DNA of 64,000 nucleotides from positions 1-64,000 of the forward strand of contig JBBQXK010000016.1 in the NCBI GenBank assembly GCA_038209775.1. The letters are read 5' to 3'. This DNA comes from JBBQXK01 sp038209775. Its GTDB lineage: Bacteria; Pseudomonadota; Alphaproteobacteria; Rhodobacterales; Rhodobacteraceae. This document shows positions 45,858-53,828 of this stretch, one piece after another (positions within the stretch are counted from its first letter, which is position 1; the number at the start of each line of letters is the position of its first letter). The notes under the pieces are model-generated. The model made no database searches and had not been told where the DNA came from. It saw only the letters and a program-made list of their open reading frames with translations. A program made the translations under genes and the position numbers.

Positions 45858-47629
45858 GCGGTCTGGCGCGCCATGTCGGCAGGGTCGATGCCCGCCACCG
45901 CGACAGGTTTCTTCATCGCATCGCGGCGGAACGGCTCGCCCAGTTCCTGATTTATCATCGCCTCGACCAGGGTGGTTTTCCCGTGCTCCATCTGGTCGGT
46001 GACCGCCTGACGCAGGGCGGCGGTCAACTCGTCCATCGTGCGGGCGACCACGCCCTGCAACCCGCAAGCCTTTGCAATCCCGGCATAGCTCACGCCTTCG
46101 TCCAGTTCGGTGCCCACGAAGTTATCATCATACCACAGCGTCGAGTTGCGCTTTTCCGCGCCCCACTGATAGTTGCGGAACACCACCATCGTCACCGCAG
46201 GCCACTCGGGCCGCCCGATGGCGGTCAGTTCGGTCACCGCGATGCCGAACGCGCCGTCGCCCGCAAACCCCACCACCGGCACATCCGGGCAGGCGATCTT
46301 GGCACCGATGACCGAGGGCAGACCGTATCCGCAGGGCCCGAATAGCCCCGGCGCCAGGTATTTGCGCGGCTCGTCAAAGGTCGGATAGGCGTTGCCGATG
46401 GCACAGTTGTTGCCGATGTCACTGGAAATGATCGCCTCGCGCGGCAACGCGCTCTGGATCGCGCGCCAGGCCATCCGGGGGCTCATCCACTCGGGCTTCG
46501 CGCTGCGCGCACGCGCGTTCCACGATGTGCCCGGATCGTCATCCTCATGGTCCATCGACGACAGCGCCTGCGCCCAGGCCGATTTCGTCTGCGCCACCAG
46601 CGCGCGGCGATCACCGCGGCCATGGTCGCCCGCATCGGGTGCCAACTGCGCCGCGATCCCCTCGGCCACCTTGCGGGCATCACCCACGATCCCCACCGCC
46701 ACGGGTTTGGTCAGCCCGATCCGCTCAGGGTTGATGTCCACCTGAATGACCTGCGCACCCTTGGGCCAATAGTCGATCCCGTACCCCGGCAGCGTGGAAA
46801 ACGGGTTCAGTCGCGTCCCCAGCGCCAGCACCACATCGGCCCGCGCGATCAGTTCCATCGCGGCCTTTGACCCGTTGTAACCCAACGGCCCCGCGAACAA
46901 GGGATGACCGCCGGGGAAGGCATCGTTGTGCTGATACCCCACGCAAACCGGCGCATCGAGGCGTTCGGCCAGCGCCATCGAGGCCGGAATCGCCCCCGAC
47001 AGAACCACCCCCGCGCCGTTCAGGATCACCGGAAACCGCGCCCCCGACAGCAGCGCCGCCGCCCGGGTGATGGCATCCGCCCCCCCCGCAGGACGCTCGA
47101 ATTCCACCATCGCCGGCAGGTCGATGTCGATCTCGCGCGTCCAGTAATCGCGCGGCATGTTGATCTGGGCGGGGGCACTTGCGCGCTTGGCCGCAAGGAT
47201 CACCCGGTTCAGCACCTCGGCGACACGGGCCGGATCGCGCACTTCCTCTTGATAGGCCACCATGTCCTGAAACAGCGCCATCTGCTCCACCTCCTGAAAC
47301 CCACCCATCCCGATGGTCCGGTTCGCCGCCTGCGGGGTGACCAACAGGAGGGGCGTGTGGTTCCAGTAGGCAGTCTTGACCGGCGTCACGAAATTGGTGA
47401 TCCCCGGCCCGTTCTGCGCGATCATCATGCACATCCGGCCACTGGCACGGGTGAACCCGTCGGCCATCATCCCGCCCGAACCTTCATGCGCGCAGTCCCA
47501 GAACTTGATCCCCGCACGGGGGAAAAGGTCCGAGATCGGCATGAACGCAGAACCGATAATGCCAAAGGCATGGTCGATCCCATGGCGCTGCAATACCTTG
47601 ACGAAGGCCTCTTCGGTGGTCATGCGCAT
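45854..47629 (-). CDS. xsc: Sulfoacetaldehyde acetyltransferase
   Basis: 591 aa thiamine-diphosphate enzyme. The N-terminal PYR domain has HAFGIIGSAFMPISDLFPRA and CAHEGSGGMMADGFTRA. The C-terminal PP domain has VGFAGDGAFGIAVTEL and RNYQWGAEKRNSTLWYDDNF, highly specific for Xsc. It cleaves sulfoacetaldehyde with phosphate to acetyl phosphate and sulfite. ATG 47629 was chosen because AAGGGAG precedes it by eight bases; an ATG at 47653 would add eight residues. The tauE, pta and ackA genes that handle its products follow. Confidence 0.96.
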   Translation of the reverse strand: MRMTTEEAFVKVLQRHGIDHAFGIIGSAFMPISDLFPRAGIKFWDCAHEGSGGMMADGFTRASGRMCMMIAQNGPGITNFVTPVKTAYWNHTPLLLVTPQAANRTIGMGGFQEVEQMALFQDMVAYQEEVRDPARVAEVLNRVILAAKRASAPAQINMPRDYWTREIDIDLPAMVEFERPAGGADAITRAAALLSGARFPVILNGAGVVLSGAIPASMALAERLDAPVCVGYQHNDAFPGGHPLFAGPLGYNGSKAAMELIARADVVLALGTRLNPFSTLPGYGIDYWPKGAQVIQVDINPERIGLTKPVAVGIVGDARKVAEGIAAQLAPDAGDHGRGDRRALVAQTKSAWAQALSSMDHEDDDPGTSWNARARSAKPEWMSPRMAWRAIQSALPREAIISSDIGNNCAIGNAYPTFDEPRKYLAPGLFGPCGYGLPSVIGAKIACPDVPVVGFAGDGAFGIAVTELTAIGRPEWPAVTMVVFRNYQWGAEKRNSTLWYDDNFVGTELDEGVSYAGIAKACGLQGVVARTMDELTAALRQAVTDQMEHGKTTLVEAMINQELGEPFRRDAMKKPVAVAGIDPADMARQTA

Positions 47630-47716
47630 CGCGGTCGCTCCCTTGGTTGTCATGTCCTTTTAGGTCGCGTCAAAGCCCCGCTCTAGGGCCAGACCCCGCG
47701 CCCGCATAGCGCCAGA

Positions 47717-48595
47717 TCAAACCGCCTGCACCAACAGCACCACCGACACCCCGATCAGCGCAATCCCCGCCAGTTCCCGCGCCCGCAATCGCTCACGAAA
47801 AATCACCACCGAGGCCATCAGCGTGAACAGCAACTCGACCTGACCCAAGGCCCGCACATAGGCCGCCGATTGCAGGCTGAACGCGGTGAACCAGCCAAGC
47901 GACCCCAGCATCCCGGTGATCCCCACCGGCGCCGTCGCCCGCCACCCGCGCAGCACCTGCGCGAACGCGGCCCGGTCCCGCCACAAAAGCCAAGCCGCCA
48001 TCACCACCGTCTGCAGCGCCGTCGCCGCCGCCAAGGCCACCGTCGCGCGCAGGAAAAACGGCGCGGGTTCCAGCGCCAGCGCCGCCCCCCGGTACCCCGT
48101 CGCCGCGACCCCGAACAGCGCACCCGCCGCCAGCCCCATCGCCGCCGCCCGCCCCGTCACCGGCCCGCCGCGCGCCATCGCGATCACGCCCAGAAACCCC
48201 AGCGCAATCGCCACCACCCCGAGGCCCGAAGGCACCTCGCCCAGCACAATCGCCGAAAACAGCGCCACCAGCACGATCTCGGTCTTGGTGAACGCCACCC
48301 CCACGGCAAAGTTGCGCAAGGCAAACAGCCGCACCGTCAGCTCCGTCGCCACGATCTGGGCCAGCCCGCCCACCGCCACAAACCCCCAGAACCGCGCCCC
48401 CATTTCCGGCAAAGGCACCTCCAGCACAGCCCGCGTCACCATCGCCGCCATGAACGCCAACGGTGCCGCATACAAAAACCGCGCAAACGTGGCCCCGGTG
48501 GCCGACAGCCCCGCCTGACCCAGCCGTTTCTGCAACACGAACCGCGTCGTCTGCGCCAACGCCGCCAGCACCGTGGCCACTACCCACAAACTCAT
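47717..48595 (-). CDS. EamA/DMT family transporter
   Basis: 292 aa with ten predicted helices in two EamA halves: the first contains ATELTVRLFALRNFAVGVAF, the second LGSLGWFTAFSLQSAAYVRA. DMT proteins are commonly exporters of amino acids or metabolites. The ATG overlaps the tauR stop (ATGA), and xsc follows after 87 bp, so it is embedded in the taurine operon. It might export an intermediate or excess amino acid; this is inference. Confidence 0.82.
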   Translation of the reverse strand: MSLWVVATVLAALAQTTRFVLQKRLGQAGLSATGATFARFLYAAPLAFMAAMVTRAVLEVPLPEMGARFWGFVAVGGLAQIVATELTVRLFALRNFAVGVAFTKTEIVLVALFSAIVLGEVPSGLGVVAIALGFLGVIAMARGGPVTGRAAAMGLAAGALFGVAATGYRGAALALEPAPFFLRATVALAAATALQTVVMAAWLLWRDRAAFAQVLRGWRATAPVGITGMLGSLGWFTAFSLQSAAYVRALGQVELLFTLMASVVIFRERLRARELAGIALIGVSVVLLVQAV

Positions 48596-50112
48596 CCCAA
48601 GGCCCGCGCAATCCGCGCCACACCCTCGGCAATCCGCCCCGTCGCAATCGACGAATAGGCCAGCCGGTAATGATCCCGCACCTCGCCCCCCGCAAAGAAC
48701 GCCCGCCCCGGCTCGATCAGCACCCCATCCCCCCGCAGCCGCAACGCAAAGGCCTCGGTATCCACCCCCGCCGGTGCCCGCATCCAGAACGACGACCCGC
48801 CGACGCCGCCCTGACCCGCCACCTCCAGCCCATGGTCACGCAAGGCATCCGCCATCACCTGCCGCCGCCGCCGGAACGCGGCCTTCATCCGGTTGACCAG
48901 CGCATCATAATGACCCAGCGACAGGAAATAGGCCGCCGTCCGCTGGATATGCCCCGGCGGATGGCGCAGCACCGTGGCCCGCAGCGCCCGTGCCTCGGCG
49001 ATGAACCCCTCGGGGGCCACCAGATAGCCCAGCCGCAACCCCGGAAACACCGATTTGGAGAACGAGCCGACGTAGATCACCCGCCCCTCGCGATCCAGCG
49101 ACTTCAGCGATGGCGACGCCGCCCGCAGGAACGACATCTCGAATTCATAGTCATCCTCGACCACCACGAAATCCCGCGCACTTGCCGCCTCCAGCAACGC
49201 ACGTCGGCGCAAAAGGGGCATTGTAGCATTGGTCGGGCTCTGGTGGCTGGGGGTCGCGAACACCACATCCGTACCCTGCGGCACGGCCTCGGGCGGCAAC
49301 CCGCCCTCATCCACATCCACCGCATGCACCCGCGATCCGGTCGCTGCCAGCACGGCGCGCAGTGCCGGATACCCGGGGTTCTCCATCGCCGCCACGCGCC
49401 CCGGCCCCAGCAGCACCTGCGCCGCCAGCCACAGCGCATTCTGCGCCCCCATGGTCAGCAACACCTCGCCCGGTTCCGCCGCAATCCCCCGCCTTGGCAG
49501 GATCGACGCCGTGATCATCTCGATCAGCAACGGATCATCCCGTTCGTAATAGTCACTCGTCAGTGCCTCGAAATCCCGCTTGCCCAGCGCCCGCAGCGCG
49601 CATTGCCGCCAGTTCGCATGATCGAACAGCGCCGCATCCGCCTGCCCATAGATGAACGGATAGGGATAGCGCGACCAGTCCTCGGGCTTGTCCAGTCGCG
49701 GCACGGATGAAAAGCGCCGCCCGGTCAGCCGCGCATAATCCACCCGGTCCTCGACCGCACCCGGCCCCGGCTCGAACGCCACCGGTCGCGGCGCGCTTTC
49801 GGATACGAAGTACCCCGACTTGCCGCGCGATGTCAGATGGTCCGACGCCACCAGATCGGCAAAAGCCAGCGTCACCGTGATCCGGCTGACCCCCAGATGT
49901 GCCGCCAGCCCCCGCGACGACGGCATCCGCTCACCCCCCCGGAACCGCCCCGACACGATGCCCGCCACCACCAGTTGCCGGATGCGCTGCTGCAACGTCC
50001 CCGACGCGGCAGGCGGCAGATGGAACGCCTCGGCTGGGATGGTCACGGCTGGCCCCATGGCAGATGCAGGTCTGGCCTTATCAGGCACCGCCCGCGCCAC
50101 GCCGTCAACCAT
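48592..50112 (-). CDS. tauR: MocR-type regulator of taurine genes TauR
   Basis: 506 aa. The N-terminal GntR winged helix (residues about 30-95; MPSSRGLAAHLGVSRITVTL) is followed by an aminotransferase-like domain with the PLP lysine in GSFSKSVFPGLRLGYLV. This is the MocR/GabR layout; TauR activates taurine genes in relatives. ATG 50112 follows AAAGGGGC. A longer frame to 50163 lacks a ribosome site. It lies 134 bp behind tpa, and its own upstream region has repeated CATACG motifs. Confidence 0.88.
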   Translation of the reverse strand: MVDGVARAVPDKARPASAMGPAVTIPAEAFHLPPAASGTLQQRIRQLVVAGIVSGRFRGGERMPSSRGLAAHLGVSRITVTLAFADLVASDHLTSRGKSGYFVSESAPRPVAFEPGPGAVEDRVDYARLTGRRFSSVPRLDKPEDWSRYPYPFIYGQADAALFDHANWRQCALRALGKRDFEALTSDYYERDDPLLIEMITASILPRRGIAAEPGEVLLTMGAQNALWLAAQVLLGPGRVAAMENPGYPALRAVLAATGSRVHAVDVDEGGLPPEAVPQGTDVVFATPSHQSPTNATMPLLRRRALLEAASARDFVVVEDDYEFEMSFLRAASPSLKSLDREGRVIYVGSFSKSVFPGLRLGYLVAPEGFIAEARALRATVLRHPPGHIQRTAAYFLSLGHYDALVNRMKAAFRRRRQVMADALRDHGLEVAGQGGVGGSSFWMRAPAGVDTEAFALRLRGDGVLIEPGRAFFAGGEVRDHYRLAYSSIATGRIAEGVARIARALG

Positions 50113-50138
50113 CCCAGCCCCTTTGCAGGGCGAATGTC

Positions 50139-50177
50139 GTACAAGTGTATGTACAGATGACATACGGCCTGCATACG
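50139..50177. promoter_or_regulatory. Repeats upstream of tauR
   Basis: GTACA (50139-50143) and TGTAC (50150-50154) form an inverted repeat. CATACG occurs at 50161-50166 and again at 50172-50177, 11 bp apart. They lie 27-65 bp before the tauR start, a position suited to autoregulation or to a separate tauR promoter. They do not resemble the CTGGCCCTA repeats upstream of tpa. Confidence 0.45.
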
Positions 50178-50246
50178 CAAAACCGACGCTTTGAATACGC
50201 CGGTTTTACAACCGTTTCAGGGGGTTGACCCGCAGATGCCGCCGCG

Positions 50247-51623
50247 TCAGCCGAACACCCGCAACAGCGCCTTGTCGATGGCATCGGTGATATGGTCGAT
50301 GTCATCGGGCGTGGCGATCAGGGCCGGTGACAGGCACAGCGTGTTGTTGAACCCCGGCAGGCTGCGGTTGGTCATGCCGATGATGACCCCCTGCGCCATG
50401 CAGTCGGCCACCACCGCCGCCACCTTCTTCTCGTCCGCCGGTTCCTTGGTCACCCGGTCGGCCACCAGTTCCGCCCCGCAAAACAACCCCTTGCCCCGAA
50501 CGTCGCCGATCACCCGGTGGCGTTCCGACAGGGCCTGAAGGTTGCCCACCAGCCGGTCCCCCATCGCCAGCGTGTTCGCCAACAGCCCCTCATCCTCGAT
50601 GATCCGCATGTTCTCCAGCGCCGCCGCAGGCCCCGCCGTGCAACCGCCGAAGGTACTGATATCACGGAAATATCCCATCGGGTCACTGGCGTCGTCCTTG
50701 AACATGTCGAACACCGCCTCGGTCGTCACCGTACAGGCGATGGCCGCGTAACCGCTGGCCACCCCCTTGGCCATCGTCACGAAATCCGGCTTCACGCCGT
50801 AATGCTGATAGCCGAACCATTCCCCGGTCCGCCCCACCCCGCAAACGACCTCGTCAATGTGCAGCAAGATGTTGTATTTGCGGCAAATCTCCTGCACCCG
50901 GTCCCAATACCCCGCAGGCGGCACGATCACGCCGCCACCCGCCGTCACCGGCTCCAGACAAAGGCAACCCACCGTATCCGGCCCCTCGCGCAGGATCACC
51001 TCCTCGATGGCATCGGCGGCACGGCGGCCATAGTCGGCCACGTCCCACTGGGCGCGGTATTCCAGACAATGCGGCACCTCGACGAACCCTTCGGGGAACG
51101 GCCCGTACTGCATCGCCCGCTGCGGCTGGCCGCAGGCGGCAAGGGCGGCGATGGTGGTGCCGTGGTAATCCCGCTCGCGGTACAGCACCTTCCACTTGTT
51201 CCCGCCGTGGTGCCGATGCGCCATCTGGCGCACCATTTTCCACACCTTCTCATTGGCTTCGGAGCCTGAGTTGGCATAGTAAACCCTTGAAAGCCCCGGC
51301 ATCTTTTCAATCAAGCGTTGCGCAAACCGTGCCCCCGGGATCGACCCTGCAGCGCCCGCGAAATAGCACATCTGCACCAGTTGCGCCCGCACCGCGTCGG
51401 CAATGCTTTCCCGCCCGTACCCCACATTCACCGTCCACACCCCGCCCGACACGGCATCCAGATGTTCGCGCCCCTTGGCGTCCCACACCCGCATGCCGCG
51501 GCCCTCGACGATCACGCGGGGGTCGGTAGTCTCGTACTGCTTGTGCTGGCTCAGGTGGTGCCAGACATGGGCGCGGTCGGCCTCGACCACGGCGGTGATG
51601 TCGTTCGGGGAAAGCTGGTTCAT
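50247..51623 (-). CDS. tpa: Taurine:pyruvate aminotransferase
   Basis: 458 aa class III aminotransferase. Motifs: YYANSGSEANEKVWKMVRQM (PLP phosphate site), ILLHIDEVVCGVGRTGEWFG and the PLP lysine in FVTMAKGVASGY. The N-terminal HVWHHLSQHKQY is typical of Tpa. It transfers the amino group of taurine to pyruvate, giving sulfoacetaldehyde and alanine. ATG 51623 follows AAAGG. First gene of the minus-strand taurine run, divergent from tauA; TauR-like repeats lie about 100 bp upstream. Confidence 0.95.
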   Translation of the reverse strand: MNQLSPNDITAVVEADRAHVWHHLSQHKQYETTDPRVIVEGRGMRVWDAKGREHLDAVSGGVWTVNVGYGRESIADAVRAQLVQMCYFAGAAGSIPGARFAQRLIEKMPGLSRVYYANSGSEANEKVWKMVRQMAHRHHGGNKWKVLYRERDYHGTTIAALAACGQPQRAMQYGPFPEGFVEVPHCLEYRAQWDVADYGRRAADAIEEVILREGPDTVGCLCLEPVTAGGGVIVPPAGYWDRVQEICRKYNILLHIDEVVCGVGRTGEWFGYQHYGVKPDFVTMAKGVASGYAAIACTVTTEAVFDMFKDDASDPMGYFRDISTFGGCTAGPAAALENMRIIEDEGLLANTLAMGDRLVGNLQALSERHRVIGDVRGKGLFCGAELVADRVTKEPADEKKVAAVVADCMAQGVIIGMTNRSLPGFNNTLCLSPALIATPDDIDHITDAIDKALLRVFG

Positions 51624-51719
51624 GTGCGGCCTTTGTGCTGGGGTCGAAGCAGAGCCTGCGCAATTCAGCGGCAGGGCAAACCCGTTTCGTCCATTGTCGG
51701 CAATCCGCACCCGCTATCG

Positions 51720-51751
51720 TAGGGCCAGAGACCCATCGCCGATAGGGCCAG
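51720..51751 (-). promoter_or_regulatory. Putative TauR operator, two direct repeats
   Basis: TAGGGCCAG at 51720-51728 and again at 51743-51751, 23 bp apart (about two helical turns). Read toward tpa each is CTGGCCCTA. This resembles the CTGGACTTAA direct repeats that I recall being described for TauR in Rhodobacter capsulatus. They lie 97-128 bp upstream of the tpa ATG in the 349-bp tpa/tauA divergent region. Confidence 0.75.
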
Positions 51752-51856
51752 CGGGAGAATCACTTTGGTTTGATGGATTGCGGCGGGAACATTGGCGTCG
51801 GGCGCCGCGAAAAGATTCTTCTTCTGTGAACGGCATCGGAACTTTCCTTGAACTCC

Positions 51857-51872
51857 GTCAGATCGGTCTGAC
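51857..51872. promoter_or_regulatory. Inverted repeat upstream of tauA
   Basis: GTCAGA (51857-51862), TCGG, TCTGAC (51867-51872), perfect arms, 101 bp before tauA. The 12-mer GCAATCCGCACC also occurs twice in this region (51700-51711 and 51890-51901). Any role is untested. Confidence 0.4.
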
Positions 51873-51972
51873 GCACCAAATGTTCTGTTGCAATCCGCAC
51901 CGCGACCCGCCGAAGATGCCAACCAGAAACAGCGGCCCCCCGATGAAGGCCGCGTCAACACGGGAGATTTCG

Positions 51973-52974
51973 ATGACCGCACGCAAGACGCTCATGGCCA
52001 CCGCCGCCGCGCTGGCCCTGCTGACCAACGCACAGGCCGCACAGGCGCTGGACGAAATCACCGTGGCCTATTTCCTCGAATGGCCGATGCCCTTCGAATT
52101 CGCCAAGGTTATGGGCACGTATGAAAAGGAAATGGGCCTCAAGATCAACTGGCGCTCGTTCGATACCGGCACCGCGATGTCGGCGGCGATGGCGTCCGGC
52201 GATGTGCATCTGTCGGTCAGCCAGGGGGTGCCGCCGTTTGTGGTGGCAGCCAGCGCGGGGCAGGACCTGCAGATCGTCGATGTGGCTGTTTCCTATGCCG
52301 AAAATGACAACTGCGTGGTTCGCACCGACCTTGAGATCACCAAGGATAACGCCGCCGAACTGGCGGGCAAGCGGGTGGCGGTGCCGATCGGGTCGGCGGC
52401 GCACTACGGGTTCCTCAAGCAGATGGAACACTTCGGGATCGACCCTGCCAGCATGGAAATCGTCGACATGGCCCCGCCGGACGGTGCTGCCGCCTTTGCA
52501 CAGGGCAACCTTGACATGGCCTGCGGCTGGGGCGGGTCGTTGCGCCGGATGAAGGAAAGCGGCAACGTTCTGCTGACCGGGGCCGAGAAGGAAGAGCTTG
52601 GCATTCTGGTGTTCGACGTCACCTCGTCCCCGGCGGCCTTTGTCGCGGAAAACCCGGATGTCGTGGCCAAGTTCCTCAAGATCACCGCCGACGCCAATGC
52701 GATGTGGGCCGACCCCGCCAACCACGCCACGATGCTGCCGGTGATCGCCAAGGATGCCGGGATGGACGAGACAGCTGCAGCCGAAACGCTGGCGACCTTC
52801 GTGTTCCCGACGGTCGATGACCAGTTGAGCGGCAAATGGCTGGGCGGCGGTGCGCAGGAATTCATGAAGGGTGTGGCAGGCGTGTTTGTGGCGGCGGGCA
52901 ACATCCCGGCGGCACTGGACGATTATTCGCCCCGCGTGAACACCGGCCCGCTGACGGCGGCCAAGGGCATGTGA
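51973..52974 (+). CDS. tauA: Taurine ABC transporter substrate-binding protein
   Basis: 333 aa. Signal peptide TARKTLMATAAALALLTNAQ ending near AAQALDE; mature chain ITVAYFLEWPMPFEFAKVMG belongs to the taurine/nitrate/SsuA-type binding proteins. The loop SVSQGVPPFVVAASAGQDLQ and acidic residues in AYFLEWP suit an aminosulfonate ligand. ATG 51973 follows CGGGAGA; the open frame extends far upstream without protein character. First gene of tauABC, divergent from tpa. Confidence 0.92.
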   Translation: MTARKTLMATAAALALLTNAQAAQALDEITVAYFLEWPMPFEFAKVMGTYEKEMGLKINWRSFDTGTAMSAAMASGDVHLSVSQGVPPFVVAASAGQDLQIVDVAVSYAENDNCVVRTDLEITKDNAAELAGKRVAVPIGSAAHYGFLKQMEHFGIDPASMEIVDMAPPDGAAAFAQGNLDMACGWGGSLRRMKESGNVLLTGAEKEELGILVFDVTSSPAAFVAENPDVVAKFLKITADANAMWADPANHATMLPVIAKDAGMDETAAAETLATFVFPTVDDQLSGKWLGGGAQEFMKGVAGVFVAAGNIPAALDDYSPRVNTGPLTAAKGM

Positions 52975-52981
52975 CAGGCAT

Positions 52982-53011
52982 CGGCCCGGCGGCAGGTTTG
53001 CCGCCGGGCCG
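52982..53011 (+). terminator. Intercistronic hairpin between tauA and tauB
   Basis: Perfect 13-bp stem CGGCCCGGCGGCA (52982-52994) and TGCCGCCGGGCCG (52999-53011), loop GGTT, no T-run. It probably stabilises the tauA mRNA or lowers read-through, as at the other binding-protein genes in the window. Confidence 0.75.
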
Positions 53012-53021
53012 GGTATCCGCG

Positions 53022-53828
53022 ATGTCGCTGGTTATCGACAACATATCCATGCGGTTCGAGGTGCCGGGCGGTGCTGCGGTACAGGCGTTGCAGAACGTGT
53101 CGCTGGAGTTGAAGGCGGGCGAGTTGCTGTCGGTCCTTGGCCCCTCGGGCTGTGGCAAGACGACGTTGCTGAACATCCTTGCCGGGTTTCTGGCCCCCAC
53201 CTCTGGCACCGTCACCCTGAACGGCGCGCGCGTCACTGGCCCCGGTCCCGACCGTGGCATGGTGTTCCAGCAGGGTGCGCTGTTCGAATGGATGGACGTG
53301 CGCCGCAACGTCGATTTCGGCCCCCGGATGAAGGGGATGGCGCAGGCCGAGCGTGACCGGATCACGGCGCACCTGCTGGAAACGGTGGGCCTGCGCGATT
53401 TCGCCGACAAGGCGGTTTACGAATTGTCAGGCGGCATGCAGCAGCGGGTCGCCCTGGCGCGGTGCCTCGCCAATGATCCGGCGGTGATCCTGATGGACGA
53501 ACCCCTGGGGGCGCTGGACGCGCTGACGCGGGAAAAGATGCAAGGCCTGGTGCTGAAACTGTGGAAGGAAACCGGCAAGACCGTGGTCCTGATCACCCAC
53601 TCGGTCGAAGAGGCGTTGTTGCTGGGCGAACGGCTGGTGGTGATGGCCCCCCGCCCGGGCCGCATCTTCAAGGAATACCGGCTGCCTTTTGCCGAACGCG
53701 GCGTGGGCGGTGACCTGCGCGAAGTCAAGAAATCCCAGGGGTTTGCCGAAACGCGCGAGGAAATCCTGTCGATGATCTGGGGGATGGAAGAGGAAATCAT
53801 GGGCAACCGCGAAGGGGCCGGCGCATGA
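53022..53828 (+). CDS. tauB: Taurine ABC transporter ATP-binding protein
   Basis: 268 aa, NrtD/SsuB/TauB class. Walker A GPSGCGKTT, signature LSGGMQQRVALARCL, Walker B VILMDEPLGALD, H-loop LITHSVEEALLLGERL. The C-terminal extension with REVKKSQGFAETREEILSMI is longer than in short TauB. ATG 53022 follows the hairpin; the longer open frame upstream overlaps tauA in another frame and is not coding. Coupled by ATGA to tauC. Confidence 0.92.
   Translation: MSLVIDNISMRFEVPGGAAVQALQNVSLELKAGELLSVLGPSGCGKTTLLNILAGFLAPTSGTVTLNGARVTGPGPDRGMVFQQGALFEWMDVRRNVDFGPRMKGMAQAERDRITAHLLETVGLRDFADKAVYELSGGMQQRVALARCLANDPAVILMDEPLGALDALTREKMQGLVLKLWKETGKTVVLITHSVEEALLLGERLVVMAPRPGRIFKEYRLPFAERGVGGDLREVKKSQGFAETREEILSMIWGMEEEIMGNREGAGA

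Noticed and set aside
51700..51901. 12-mer GCAATCCGCACC occurring twice in the tpa/tauA gap as an operator
   Set aside because: The copies are 190 bp apart, not palindromic and not spaced like regulator sites; chance duplication is as likely.
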